DNA from: Streptomyces rapamycinicus NRRL 5491
Lineage (GTDB): Bacteria > Actinomycetota > Actinomycetes > Streptomycetales > Streptomycetaceae
DNA length: 64,000 nt
NCBI RefSeq assembly: GCF_024298965.1
Contig: NZ_CP085193.1
Location: forward strand, 6,944,001-7,008,000
Direction: 5' to 3'
Shown one piece after another: positions 27,362-36,173 of this stretch (position 1 is the stretch's first letter; each line of letters starts with the position of its first letter). The notes under the pieces are model-generated. The model made no database searches, was not told the DNA's origin, and worked only from the letters and a program-made list of their open reading frames with translations. A program made the translations under genes and the position numbers.

Positions 27362-28045
27362 ATGACGAGCCCGGACGACGACTCCACCCCCGCTGCCTCC
27401 AGCTCCGCTTCCGCCGCCTCCTCCGATGCCGAGACCGAGACCTTCTCGGACCGGATCTACCGCTCCCCGAGCGGTATCGCGGGCGGAGTGCTGCTGCTCG
27501 GGCTCAGCGGCTGGCTGGGCATCGACGCGATGATCCGGGGCGAGGGACGGACGCCGTGGCTGGCGCTGGCCGGGCTGTTCTTCGCGGTGCCCGTGGTGAT
27601 CGCCTTCACGGTGCGCCCGGCGGTGTACGCGGGACAGGACCGGCTGCTCGTCCGCAACCCGTTCCGTACGATCACGCTGCCCTGGGCCTCGGTCGAGGGG
27701 GTGCGCGCCGGGTACACCAGCGAGGTGCTCGCGGGCGGGGCCGCCTACCAGCTGTGGGCGATCCCGGTCTCGCTGCGCCAGCGCAAGCGGGCCGCCCGGC
27801 AGCAGGCCAGGGCGGCCTCCGAGGACCCCTTCGGCGCCACGTCCGCCCATGTCGCGGCCGGAAAGCCCGACGAGGACCGCCGGGCCCCCTCCGACGCGGC
27901 GATCGGCGACCTGCGCGAGATGGCCGAACTCAACGGCCGGCGCGAGGGCGCCCAGGGGGCGCCGGAGGTGCGCTGGGCCTTCGAGGTCATCGCGCCGACG
28001 CTGGCGGGCGCGGTGCTGCTCGGCGTCATGCTGGCGATCGGCTGA
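27362..28045 (+). CDS. PH-domain-like membrane protein
   Basis: A 227-aa protein. A Ser/Ala-rich hydrophilic N-terminus of about 35 residues is followed by two hydrophobic helices (GIAGGVLLLGLSGWLGI and WLALAGLFFAVPVVIAF), then a domain resembling bacterial PH (bPH6) proteins (VYAGQDRLLVRNPFRTITLPWASVEGVRAGY), a charged segment, and a final helix (IAPTLAGAVLLGVMLAIG). The biochemical role is unknown. It is divergent from deoC with 137 nt between starts. ATG 27362 starts the protein. Confidence 0.75.
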   Translation: MTSPDDDSTPAASSSASAASSDAETETFSDRIYRSPSGIAGGVLLLGLSGWLGIDAMIRGEGRTPWLALAGLFFAVPVVIAFTVRPAVYAGQDRLLVRNPFRTITLPWASVEGVRAGYTSEVLAGGAAYQLWAIPVSLRQRKRAARQQARAASEDPFGATSAHVAAGKPDEDRRAPSDAAIGDLREMAELNGRREGAQGAPEVRWAFEVIAPTLAGAVLLGVMLAIG

Positions 28046-28090
28046 GAGCTGGGCCCGCTGAGCCCGCTGGGCCCGGTTTCCGCCGTCGGG

Positions 28091-28174
28091 CTTCCCGGCC
28101 CCGGCTTCCCGGCCCCGGCTTCCCGGCCCCGGCTTCCCGGCCCCGGCTTCCCGGCCCCGGCTTCCCGGCCCCGG
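28091..28174. repeat. 14-bp tandem repeat, six copies
   Basis: CTTCCCGGCCCCGG is repeated six times without a mismatch between the convergent genes for the PH-like protein and the phosphohexomutase. Confidence 0.9.
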
Positions 28175-28237
28175 CCGGGACGGTGCCCGACGCCGGGCCC
28201 CGCTACCTCAGCCGGGCCCGTCCCCGCTCCGGCGCCG

Positions 28238-30010
28238 TCACTGATCGCCGTGGGCGACGGCGACGGGCTCGGCGGCTGATACGCCCGCGTCCGCGGTGGC
28301 GGCTTCCGGGGGCTGGATTCCCGCCGCCGCCGAAAGGTCCGCCTTGAGCGCGGCCAGCACGGTGTCCGCCGTGGCGCGGGCCGGAGTGAGCGCGTGGGCG
28401 GCGGGGACGTCGACGATCACCTCCAGGTAGCACTTCAGCTTCGGCTCGGTGCCGCTGGGCCGGACGATCACGCGGGCGCCGCGGACGCTTCCCTTCCCGG
28501 CGAGCTGATAGCGCAGGCCGTCCGTCGGGGGCAGCGTGTCCGTGCCCCGCGTCAGGTCCTCCGCCGAGGTCACGGCGAGCCCCGCCAGCTCGGTGGGCGG
28601 CTGTTCGCGCAGCCGCTTCATCGCGCTGCCGATCACGGAGAGGTCGGTGACCCGGACGGACAGCTGGTCGGTGGCGTGCAGCCCGTGCGCCACCGCGATG
28701 TCGTCCAACAGATCCACGAGGGTGCGGCCCTGCTCCTTGAGCTCCGACGTCAGCTCGGCCACGAGCAGCGCGGCCGTGATGCCGTCCTTGTCGCGTACGC
28801 CCTCCGGATCCACGCAGTAGCCGAGCGCCTCCTCGTACGCGTAGCGCAGCCCGTCCACCCGGGCCAGCCACTTGAAGCCGGTCAGCGTCTCGGCGTACGC
28901 CAGCCCGGCGTCGTCCGCGATCCGGGACAGGAGCGACGAGGAGACGATCGTGGTCGCGAACGCCCCGCGGGCGCGCTTGTGGACGAGGTGGGTGGCGAGG
29001 AGCGCGCCGACCTCGTCCCCGCGCAGCATCCGCCAGCTCGCGGCGTCCGTGGGGGCCGTGGGATTCGTGATCGTGGGGACGGCGACGGCGCAGCGGTCGG
29101 CGTCCGGGTCGTTGGCGATGATGATGTCCGGCGCGACCCTGCGGGCCGTGGCGAAGGCCAGGTCCATCGCCCCCGGCTCCTCCGGGTTGGGGAACGCGAC
29201 GGTCGGGAACGCCGGGTCGGGCTCGGCCTGCTCGGGCACGACCGCGGGCTCGGGGAACCCGGCACGGGCGAACGCCGCGGTGAGGGTCTCACGGCCGACG
29301 CCGTGCAGCGGGGTGTAGACGACGCGGGCGTTCCGGGGCGAACCCTGGGTGAGAACCGCGTCGGTCCGCGCGAGGTACGCCTCCAGGACGTCGTCGTTCA
29401 GCGTCTCCCAGCCGGTCTCGGGCCGGGGCACGTCGTCCAGGCCGCGGATCGCCGCGATCTCGGCCGCGATCTCGGCGTCGGCGGGCGGCACGATCTGGGA
29501 GCCGTCGCCGAGGTACACCTTGTAGCCGTTGTCGCGCGGCGGGTTGTGGCTCGCGGTGACCTCGACTCCGGCGATCGCGCCGAGGTGGCGGATGGCGAAG
29601 GCGAGGACGGGCGTGGGGAGGGGACGGGGCAGAACGGCGGCGCGGAAGCCGGCGCCGATCATGACGGCGGCGGTGTCGCGGGCGAACTCGGCGCTCTTGT
29701 AGCGGGCGTCGTACCCGACGACGACGAGACCTTGACCACTCTGGTCCTCCCGGTCGTGGTACGTGCGCAGATACGCGGCGAGCCCGGCGGCGGCGCGGAT
29801 GACGACGGCGCGGTTCATCCGCATGGGCCCGGCCCCGAGCTCACCCCGGAGACCGGCGGTACCGAACTGCAGCGTGCCGGAGAACCGCACGGCGATCGCG
29901 TCGACGGCGTCGTCCTGGAGCAGTTTCCCGAGCTCATCCCGCGTCTCGGGATCGGGATCCTCGGCAAGCCATGCGCGAGCCTGGGCGATGAGATCGGGCT
30001 CCGTGGCCAT
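28238..30010 (-). CDS. Phosphoglucomutase/phosphomannomutase-family mutase
   Basis: A 590-aa alpha-D-phosphohexomutase. TASHNPPRDNGYKVY near residue 140 has the phospho-Ser, NDPDADRCAVAV near residue 300 is the metal loop, and RPSGTEPKLKCYLE near residue 520 is the phosphate loop. The length matches the PGM2/phosphopentomutase-like subgroup rather than the 450-aa AlgC type. Set between deoC and the nucleoside phosphorylase, it may convert (deoxy)ribose-1-phosphate to the 5-phosphate; no classical deoB is in the window. ATG 30010 has a strong AGGAGG site upstream. Confidence 0.9.
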   Translation of the reverse strand: MATEPDLIAQARAWLAEDPDPETRDELGKLLQDDAVDAIAVRFSGTLQFGTAGLRGELGAGPMRMNRAVVIRAAAGLAAYLRTYHDREDQSGQGLVVVGYDARYKSAEFARDTAAVMIGAGFRAAVLPRPLPTPVLAFAIRHLGAIAGVEVTASHNPPRDNGYKVYLGDGSQIVPPADAEIAAEIAAIRGLDDVPRPETGWETLNDDVLEAYLARTDAVLTQGSPRNARVVYTPLHGVGRETLTAAFARAGFPEPAVVPEQAEPDPAFPTVAFPNPEEPGAMDLAFATARRVAPDIIIANDPDADRCAVAVPTITNPTAPTDAASWRMLRGDEVGALLATHLVHKRARGAFATTIVSSSLLSRIADDAGLAYAETLTGFKWLARVDGLRYAYEEALGYCVDPEGVRDKDGITAALLVAELTSELKEQGRTLVDLLDDIAVAHGLHATDQLSVRVTDLSVIGSAMKRLREQPPTELAGLAVTSAEDLTRGTDTLPPTDGLRYQLAGKGSVRGARVIVRPSGTEPKLKCYLEVIVDVPAAHALTPARATADTVLAALKADLSAAAGIQPPEAATADAGVSAAEPVAVAHGDQ

Positions 30011-30039
30011 GGGGGCCTCCTGGGGGTGGTCGTATGGGT

Positions 30040-30074
30040 GCTGCGGGCTGCGGGCTGCGGGCTGCGGGCTGCGG
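30040..30074. repeat. 7-bp tandem repeat, five copies
   Basis: GCTGCGG is repeated five times about 30 nt upstream of the phosphohexomutase start codon. Confidence 0.85.
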
Positions 30075-30154
30075 GTGCGGGTGCGTTGGTGGTTGCTGGG
30101 GTGCGCCGTGGGTCCGTGGTCGGTTGCCGGGGGCGGGGCCTCCGGGGCGGGGCT

Positions 30155-30236
30155 CTGGACCGTATATTTACGGCGCCATTGGCCGGGGGCTTGCGTGGGC
30201 CGGAGATTGGCGCCACAAATACACGTAAGCGTCCAG
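30155..30236. repeat. 82-bp palindromic element, copy A
   Basis: The element begins CTGGACCGTATATTTACGGC and ends GTAAGCGTCCAG. It is itself an imperfect palindrome: the outer arms (CTGGAC/GTCCAG) and the inner parts (GTATATTT...GGCGCCA and TGGCGCCACAAATAC) can pair into one long hairpin. It is clearly more AT-rich than the surroundings. Copy B (30795-30876) is the reverse complement with only two differences, and homology continues into both flanks (GGGGCGGGGCCTCCGGGGCGG outside; CGACCCCGCCCCCTCCCG inside). Confidence 0.85.
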
Positions 30237-30794
30237 AGCCCCGCCCCTGCGACCCCGCCCCCTCCCGAGCGTCGGCGACCGCCCCCCGGTGACACGAGCC
30301 CCGGCCGAGTCCCTGACCGTTCGAGGCGGGGTGCGCCTCCGTCCCTCGCGCCTTGTCGGCATCCGTGCCCGGTCCCGTCCGGGGGCGTCCCTTGGCCTCA
30401 TCGGCGACCGCGCCCGGGGCGATGCCCGCCTAGGGCGAGCCACCGATGGCCTTGGCGGCGGAGAGCCGCCGTCGGGCGGTAGGGGCGGGGGACCGCCACT
30501 CGGCGAGGGGCCGGAGTCGGACAAGCGGCTTGTGCCACTCACGGGTAGCCGTGAGACGGAGGGCGGGGGCTGGGGCGCGTCCGGCAGCCGGGTCCCGGGC
30601 GATCCGGGGCCGGCAAGGCGCCCGCCACCGGCGGGTGGTCGCCGTTCCCGGGGGCCGGGGACGGCCAAGGCGCTCGTGCCACTCGCGGGTGGCCGCTGTG
30701 AGACGGGTTGGGCCGGGGACGGACGAGAGGCGCCCGTGCCACTGGCGGGTAGCCGCGGGACGGCGGGAGGGGGCGGGGTCGGAGGGGTGGTGTC
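30237..30794. other. Gene-free spacer between the inverted 82-bp elements
   Basis: I see no supported gene in 30011-31093. The spacer holds three diverged direct repeats of about 30 nt built on GTGCCACT-CGCGGGTAGCCG (near 30533, 30675 and 30735). Open frames run through it, but their composition is Gly/Arg/Pro-rich in every frame and no frame has a start with a ribosome site. Confidence 0.6.
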
Positions 30795-30876
30795 CTGGAC
30801 ACTTACGTGTATTTGTGGCGCCAATCTCCGGCCCACGCAAGTCCCCGGCCAATGGCGCCGTAAATATACGGTCCAG
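30795..30876. repeat. 82-bp palindromic element, copy B (inverted)
   Basis: The reverse complement of copy A, 80 of 82 positions identical by manual alignment. Together the copies form terminal inverted repeats around a 558-nt spacer, 200 nt downstream of the purine nucleoside phosphorylase gene. It resembles a MITE or long REP-type element; there is no transposase inside. Confidence 0.85.
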
Positions 30877-31093
30877 GGCGCCGCCCCGGAGGCCCCGCCC
30901 CCGGCACCCACCACACAACCGACCGCACACCCCGGCCGGCCCCGCGCCCCCGGCCCGCCCCGCCCGCGCTCCCGGCTCGCCCGACCCGGTCCGACCCGCG
31001 CTTCCGTCGCGCCCCGCGTACCTCGCGCATCGCTGTTCAGTTAGGCAAGGAGTGAGTACCCGCGCAGGGCGCCGTGACGCCGCGCCCCGGGGA

Positions 31094-31915
31094 TCAGAGG
31101 CGGTCGAGGACCTGGGACAGCAGGCTGCCCATGCGGGAGGCGGAGTCGCGGCCCGCCTGGAGGACCTCCTCGTGGTTGAGGGGTTCGCCCGTCATTCCGG
31201 CCGCGAGGTTCGTCACCAGGGAGATCCCGAGAACCTCCGCGCCCGCCTCGCGCGCCGCGATGGCCTCCAGGGTGGTGGACATGCCCACCAGGTCGGCCCC
31301 TATCGTGCGGGCCATGTTGATCTCCGCAGGAGTCTCGTAGTGCGGCCCGGGGAACTGGGCGTAGACGCCCTCCTCCAGGGTCGGGTCGACCTGCTGGCAC
31401 AGGGCGCGCAGCCGCGGCGAGTACAGGTCGGTGAGGTCGACGAAGTTGGCGCCCACGATCGGCGAGGTGGCCGTGAGGTTGATGTGGTCGCTGATCAGTA
31501 CCGGCTGGCCGGGGCGCATGCCCTCGCGGAGGCCGCCGCAGCCGTTGGTGAGGATGATGGTCTTGCAGCCCGCGGCGACGGCGGTGCGTACGCCGTGTGC
31601 GACGGCGGCGACACCACGCCCCTCGTAGTAGTGCGTACGGCCGAGGAAGACCAGCGCCCGCTTGTCGTTGATCCGGTACGACCGGATCCGGCCCGCGTGG
31701 CCCGCGACGGCGGGCGGCGGGAAGCCGGGCAGCTCGGTGACGGGGAACTCGTGCTCGGGCGCCCCGAGGGCGTCGGTGGCGGGGACCCAGCCGGAGCCCA
31801 GGACCAGCGCGACGTCGTGGGTTTCCGCGCCGGTCAGCTCGCGCAGGCGGGTGGCGGCGGCGTCGGCGGCGGCGTGCGGGTCGCTCTGATTGTCCCAAGA
31901 AACTGATGCGTTCAC
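31094..31915 (-). CDS. Purine nucleoside phosphorylase
   Basis: Phosphorolyses inosine, guanosine and deoxy forms to the base and (deoxy)ribose-1-phosphate. The 273-aa protein is of the trimeric (mammalian-type) class: [14 protein letters not shown] near residue 30 is the phosphate loop, [10 protein letters not shown] near residue 80 has the key His-Tyr, TNGCGGL near residue 115, and [15 protein letters not shown] near residue 205. The start is GTG 31915 ([10 protein letters not shown]); a TACCCT -10-like box lies 7 nt upstream and there is no ribosome site, which suggests a leaderless mRNA. The palindrome CTACGCGCGTAG lies 25 nt upstream. Confidence 0.93.
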   Translation of the reverse strand: MNASVSWDNQSDPHAAADAAATRLRELTGAETHDVALVLGSGWVPATDALGAPEHEFPVTELPGFPPPAVAGHAGRIRSYRINDKRALVFLGRTHYYEGRGVAAVAHGVRTAVAAGCKTIILTNGCGGLREGMRPGQPVLISDHINLTATSPIVGANFVDLTDLYSPRLRALCQQVDPTLEEGVYAQFPGPHYETPAEINMARTIGADLVGMSTTLEAIAAREAGAEVLGISLVTNLAAGMTGEPLNHEEVLQAGRDSASRMGSLLSQVLDRL

Positions 31916-31940
31916 GCGCACGAGGGTAGCCGCTAACTGC

Positions 31941-31952
31941 CTACGCGCGTAG
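31941..31952. promoter_or_regulatory. CTACGCGCGTAG operator candidate, nucleoside phosphorylase promoter
   Basis: The third exact copy of the 12-nt palindrome, 25 nt upstream of the GTG start, between the likely -35 and -10 positions. Confidence 0.7.
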
Positions 31953-32060
31953 ACGGACTTCGTCAGGGTGTTCGGATCGTTGCATTGCCGCAAACCGGGG
32001 AGCCGGGGCAACCGGGGAACCAGAGCAACCGGGAAGCCGGCTCAACCGGAAACACCGGAC

Positions 32061-32498
32061 TCAGCAGGGACGCTTGCGCAGCTCCATCACATAGTCGTGC
32101 GGCGCCCCCGCCGACTCCGCCGCGTCGGCGATCTCACCCAGGTAGCGGGCCGAGGGCAGGCCGCCCTCGTAGCCGTTGAGGACGTAGAGCCAAGCGGCCT
32201 CGTCGCCGTCCAGCGTGTGGACGCGGATCCGCATCCGGCGGTAGATGTCGAGGCCGACGCCCTCCCAGCGGTCCATGGAGTCCTCGTCCATGGGGGCGAT
32301 GTCGTAGAGGGCGACGAAGACCTGGGAGCGCGGGGCCTCCACGATCGTGGGGAGGGCGCCTTCCCAGCCCATCTGCTCACCGCCGAAGGTGAGGCGCCAG
32401 CCGTTCAGCCAGCCCGTTCCGCGCAGCGGGGAGTGTGGTGCGCGGCGGGACATCAGCCGCGCGTCGAGGTTGCCGGCGTACGCGGCGTAGAGCGACAT
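32061..32498 (-). CDS. Gamma-glutamylcyclotransferase-fold protein
   Basis: A 145-aa protein with the GGCT/AIG2-like signature: the start MSLYAAYAGNLDARLM matches the Y-G-S-N-type glycine loop (here Y-A-G-N), and PTIVEAPRSQVFVALYDI and MDRWEGV follow; the Glu in the WEGV helix is the family's catalytic position. Family enzymes release 5-oxoproline from gamma-glutamyl compounds. ATG 32498 is chosen, as the upstream extension is not conserved-looking. It is upstream of the phosphorylase gene on the same strand, with 145 nt between. Confidence 0.78.
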   Translation of the reverse strand: MSLYAAYAGNLDARLMSRRAPHSPLRGTGWLNGWRLTFGGEQMGWEGALPTIVEAPRSQVFVALYDIAPMDEDSMDRWEGVGLDIYRRMRIRVHTLDGDEAAWLYVLNGYEGGLPSARYLGEIADAAESAGAPHDYVMELRKRPC

Positions 32499-32622
32499 GG
32501 GTCTGAGGGTACGGGAGTGGGGTGGAACGGCCCTCGGGGCGGGAGGTTCGGCGGGAGGTTTCGTACGGCGGTCGCTCCCGCGAAACCCCCCGGGCTGAAG
32601 GCATTCGAACCGGTGCGGGACA

Positions 32623-34071
32623 ATGGAGCATGTGACTCGGATCGTGATCATTGGTGGCGGACCCGGCGGCTATGAGGCGGCGCTGGTCGCCGCGCAGCTC
32701 GGCGCGGAGGTGACCGTCGTCGACTGCGACGGTCTGGGCGGGGCGTCGGTGCTCACCGACTGTGTGCCGTCGAAGACGTTGATCGCCACCGCTGAGGTGA
32801 TGACGACCTTCGACTCCTCCTACGAGGAGCTGGGGATCATCGTCGCCGACGACACCCCGCCGCTGGAGCAGGCGGCCCGGGTGGTCGGCGTGGATCTGGG
32901 CAAGGTCAACCGCCGGGTGAAGCGGCTCGCGCTCGCCCAGTCGCACGACATCACGGCCTCGGTCACCCGGGCCGGTGGCCGGGTCATGCGCGGCCGCGCG
33001 CGGGTGGAGCCGCAGCAGTCGCTGGACGGCTCGCGACGGGTGGTCGTGCGGGCCGCGGACGGCAGCGAGCAGACGCTGGTGGCGGACGCGGTACTGCTGG
33101 CGACGGGCGCTCATCCGAGGGAGATCCCGGACGCGAAGCCGGACGGCGAGCGGATCCTGAACTGGACGCAGGTGTACGACCTGGACGAGCTCCCCGAGGA
33201 GCTGATCGTGGTCGGCTCCGGTGTCACGGGTGCGGAGTTCGCGGGTGCCTACCAGGCGCTGGGGTCGAAGGTCACGCTGGTCTCCAGCCGGGACCGGGTG
33301 CTGCCGGGCGAGGACCCGGACGCGGCGGCGGTGCTGGAGGACGTCTTCCGGCGCCGGGGGATGAACGTGATGTCCCGGTCCCGGGCGCAGGCCGCCAAGC
33401 GGGTGGGGGACCGGGTGGAGGTCACGCTCTCGGACGGGCGGGTCATCTCCGGCACCCACTGTCTGATGGCGGTCGGCTCGATCCCGAACACGGCGGACAT
33501 CGGCCTTGAGGAGGCCGGGGTCAAGCTGGCGGAGTCGGGGCACATCCTGACCGACAAGGTGTCCCGGACCAGCGCGCCGGGCATCTACGCGGCCGGTGAC
33601 TGCACCGGTGTGCTGGCGCTGGCGTCGGTGGCGGCGATGCAGGGCCGGATCGCGATGTACCACTTCCTCGGGGACGCGGTGACCCCGCTGAACCTGAAGA
33701 CCGTCTCGGCGAACGTCTTCACCGACCCCGAGATCGCCACGGTCGGCTACTCGCAGGCGGACGTGGACGGCGGGAAGATCGACGCCCGGGTGGTGAAGCT
33801 GCCGCTGCTGCGCAATCCGCGGGCGAAGATGCAGGGCATCCGGGACGGCTTCGTGAAGATCTTCTGCCGTCCGGGCACCGGCATCGTGGTCGGCGGTGTG
33901 GTGGTCGCGCCGCGGGCGAGCGAGCTGATCCACCCCATCTCGCTGGCGGTGGACAACAATCTGACGGTGGAGCAGATCGCCAAGGCCTTCACGGTCTACC
34001 CCTCGCTGTCCGGCTCGATCGCCGAGGTGGCCCGGCAGTTGCACACCCGGAAGACACAGGAAGAGTCATAG
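32623..34071 (+). CDS. lpdA: LpdA-type NAD(P)H:quinone reductase (flavoprotein disulfide reductase family)
   Basis: A 482-aa FAD protein of the pyridine nucleotide-disulfide family. The FAD loop is IIGGGPGGYEAA, the NAD loop VVGSGVTGAEFA near residue 198, and the FAD tail YAAGDCTGV near residue 325. At the redox site it reads GGASVLTDCVPSK, so the first Cys of the usual C-x4-C pair is absent and only one Cys remains. The same pattern occurs in M. tuberculosis LpdA (Rv3303c), which reduces quinones rather than lipoamide. ATG 32623 is used; GTG 32632 is an alternative. It is divergent from the cyclotransferase-like gene. Confidence 0.87.
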   Translation: MEHVTRIVIIGGGPGGYEAALVAAQLGAEVTVVDCDGLGGASVLTDCVPSKTLIATAEVMTTFDSSYEELGIIVADDTPPLEQAARVVGVDLGKVNRRVKRLALAQSHDITASVTRAGGRVMRGRARVEPQQSLDGSRRVVVRAADGSEQTLVADAVLLATGAHPREIPDAKPDGERILNWTQVYDLDELPEELIVVGSGVTGAEFAGAYQALGSKVTLVSSRDRVLPGEDPDAAAVLEDVFRRRGMNVMSRSRAQAAKRVGDRVEVTLSDGRVISGTHCLMAVGSIPNTADIGLEEAGVKLAESGHILTDKVSRTSAPGIYAAGDCTGVLALASVAAMQGRIAMYHFLGDAVTPLNLKTVSANVFTDPEIATVGYSQADVDGGKIDARVVKLPLLRNPRAKMQGIRDGFVKIFCRPGTGIVVGGVVVAPRASELIHPISLAVDNNLTVEQIAKAFTVYPSLSGSIAEVARQLHTRKTQEES

Positions 34072-34170
34072 ACTCGGTCCTTAGCACTTCGTGCCCTCAC
34101 AGATGTACAACTTCTGCTAATTGGTGCAAGCTGCTGAAAACAGACGGTCGTTGGCGTTACTGTCAGTTTC

Positions 34171-35190
34171 GTGTTCGCTGCAGAACGTCGCCAATTGATC
34201 CTTGAAATGGTGCGTGCGAACGGAGCGGTGTCGCTCCGGGAGCTCGCCCGCGTCGTCCAGACCTCCGAAGTGACCGTCCGGCGTGATGTGCGGGCACTGG
34301 AGGCAGAAGGACTGCTCGACCGCCGGCACGGCGGTGCGGTGCTGCCGGGCGGATTCACCAGGGAGTCCGGCTTCCCGCAGAAATCCCATCTAGCGACCGC
34401 GGAGAAGACGGCAATCGCCGATCTCGCGGCCGGTTTCGTCGAGGAGGGCGAGGCCGTCGTCGTCGGCGCCGGGACCACTACGCAGGAGCTGGCCCGCCGG
34501 CTCGCGCGGGTCCCCGGGCTGACCGTGGTCACCAATTCCCTGCTGGTCGCGCAGGCGTTGGCGCATGCCAACCGGGTCGAGGTCGTGATGACCGGCGGCA
34601 CCCTGCGCGGCTCCAACTACGCCCTGGTCGGCAGCGGCGCCGAGCAGTCCCTCCAGGGGCTGCGGGTCTCGCGCGCCTTCCTGTCCGGCAGCGGGCTGAC
34701 CGCCGAGCGCGGCCTGTCCACCTCCAACATGCTCTCGGCCAGCGTCGACCGGGCGCTGGTCCAGGCGGCGGCGGAGGTGGTCGTGCTCGCCGACCATACG
34801 AAACTGGGCACCGACACCATGTTCCAGACGGTGCCCACCGATGTGATCACCCGGCTGGTGACCGATGAGCCGCCCGCCCATGACGACCGTGCCCTGACCG
34901 AGCTCCAGGCCCTCGCGGACCAGGGGGTTCAGATCGCCGTGGCCGGGCCGGGCGCGGGGTCCGGCCCGGCCGGGAGCGGTGAGGGCGGCGGTTCGGCGGG
35001 GCGGCAGTCGGGGCGGCTGGGCCCGTCGCAGGGCCGTGGCGGCGGCGAGGAGGGCCTGCCGCTGCCGGGGCCGCGCCGTAACCACCCCCACCCGCCGGGC
35101 GGGCCCGGCTCCGCCCAGTTGCGTACCGCGGTGCCGCTGGCGGAGCAGCAGCCGGGGCGGGTGGCGGACCTGGCGCCGCGCCGCCGCTAG
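34171..35190 (+). CDS. DeoR/GlpR-family transcriptional regulator with low-complexity tail
   Basis: A 339-aa regulator. The N-terminal winged helix (ERRQLILEMVRANGAVSLRELA, then TSEVTVRRDVRALEAEGLLDRRHGGA) is followed by the sugar-phosphate sensor domain (VGAGTTTQELARRL, TNSLLVAQ, TGGTLRGSNYALVG, VLADHTKLG) up to about residue 255. The last 80 residues are Gly/Pro/Arg-rich and absent from the family core. DeoR proteins sense phosphorylated sugars; close to the nucleoside genes, this is the best local candidate for the CTACGCGCGTAG regulator, but that is only inference. The start is GTG 34171. Confidence 0.9.
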   Translation: MFAAERRQLILEMVRANGAVSLRELARVVQTSEVTVRRDVRALEAEGLLDRRHGGAVLPGGFTRESGFPQKSHLATAEKTAIADLAAGFVEEGEAVVVGAGTTTQELARRLARVPGLTVVTNSLLVAQALAHANRVEVVMTGGTLRGSNYALVGSGAEQSLQGLRVSRAFLSGSGLTAERGLSTSNMLSASVDRALVQAAAEVVVLADHTKLGTDTMFQTVPTDVITRLVTDEPPAHDDRALTELQALADQGVQIAVAGPGAGSGPAGSGEGGGSAGRQSGRLGPSQGRGGGEEGLPLPGPRRNHPHPPGGPGSAQLRTAVPLAEQQPGRVADLAPRRR

Positions 35191-35218
35191 GGGGTGTCCG
35201 ACGGCTGGGGGGGTGTCC

Positions 35219-35342
35219 TACGGCTCGTGACGCCTGCGGCGGGCTGTTCCCCTACCCGCCCCTTCCCGAAACTGGGGCTCCGCCCCAGACCCCGGGGTCC
35301 AGGGGCGAAGCCCCTGGTATCGGGAAGGGGCGGGTAGGGGAA
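35219..35342. repeat. Nested hairpin repeat in the gap before the TetR gene
   Basis: CCCCTACCCGCCCCTTCCCG (35249-) pairs with CGGGAAGGGGCGGGTAGGGG (-35340). Inside are GGGGCTCCGCCCC and CCAGGGGCGAAGCCCCTGG hairpins. The left flank CTCGTGACGCCTGCGGCGGG is shared with the block at 22940, so this belongs to the dispersed intergenic family. It lies between convergent genes and can act as a terminator. Confidence 0.7.
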
Positions 35343-35432
35343 AGATCCGCCGGGCACCCTGGAGCTGGTGGTCGCCGACTCACGTCAGTGGGCCGTGGGG
35401 CCCGGGAGTCAGCGGGCCGCGAGCCCCCGGTG

Positions 35433-36026
35433 TCAGCGGGCCTTGAGTCCGGTGAAGGCCAGCGCCAGCAGCCGGTCGGCCAACTCCGGGTCGTCCGGCG
35501 ACTGCTCCACGGCCAGCGCGATCGCGTTCGTGAGCTGCATCAGATCGGCGATGACCACATCGGACCGTACGGCACCGCTCTGCTGGGCGCGGGCGAGCAG
35601 TTCGCTGCCCGCCTCGCGCAGCGGCAGACCGCAGCCGCGGGACAGCTCCGAGGTCTCGTCGCCCGAGCACGCCATCAGGGCCTGGGAGAGCCCGCGGTAG
35701 GTGCTCGCGTGGTCCACGATGGCGCGCAGCCAGTCGATCAGCGCCTGACACGGCCGCGGCGCCTGGGCCAGTTCCCGCGACCGCTCCAGCAGGGCACATA
35801 TCTCGCCCTGGAAGACCGCGCCCATCAGCGCGGTGCGGTTCGGGAAGTGGCGGTAGAGCGTGCCGATGCCGACGCCCGCGCGGCGTGCGATGTCCTCCAG
35901 CGAGGCGTCGGTACCGTGCTGGGTGAAGGCCGTGCGCGCCTCGGCCAGCAGCCGCTCGTAGTTGCGGCGCGCGTCGGCGCGCATGGGGCGCGGTGGCGTC
36001 TGCGCCGTGGCTGTCTCCATCGCCAT
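35433..36026 (-). CDS. TetR-family transcriptional regulator
   Basis: A 197-aa TetR protein: the helix-turn-helix is in RRNYERLLAEARTAFTQHGTDASLEDIARRAGVGIGTLYRHFPNRTALMGAVF (residues 21-73), followed by an all-helical ligand domain of the SbtR/TetR_C_33-like type (IDWLRAIVDHASTYRGLSQALMAC). ATG 36026 has GGAGG 6 nt upstream. It is divergent from the esterase gene, which it probably represses, and an inverted repeat lies in the shared intergenic region. Confidence 0.9.
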   Translation of the reverse strand: MAMETATAQTPPRPMRADARRNYERLLAEARTAFTQHGTDASLEDIARRAGVGIGTLYRHFPNRTALMGAVFQGEICALLERSRELAQAPRPCQALIDWLRAIVDHASTYRGLSQALMACSGDETSELSRGCGLPLREAGSELLARAQQSGAVRSDVVIADLMQLTNAIALAVEQSPDDPELADRLLALAFTGLKAR

Positions 36027-36055
36027 CGCGGTCCTCCCTGCCGTGCCTGCCCGTG

Positions 36056-36079
36056 GGTCAAGCATGCCATTTCGTGACC
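36056..36079. promoter_or_regulatory. Candidate TetR operator
   Basis: GGTCA and TGACC form an inverted repeat with a 14-nt spacer between the divergent TetR and esterase genes. The arms are short, so this is tentative. Confidence 0.35.
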
Positions 36080-36173
36080 GCAGGCACGCCCTGGCCAGGC
36101 AACGCGGGTGCCGGAGGCGGCATCAAACAGGGCGACGGCACCGTGCGTTGCGGTGCGCCGGAGTGGAAGAACA

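Noticed and set aside
30289..31044. Open frame of about 250 codons between the phosphohexomutase and phosphorylase genes
   Set aside because: It crosses one inverted element, has a Gly/Arg/Pro-rich product in all frames, and has no domain or start signal.
32596..32625. ATTCGAACCGG resembling a tRNA T-loop
   Set aside because: No acceptor stem, anticodon arm or D arm can be drawn around it; it is the promoter region of the LpdA-type gene.
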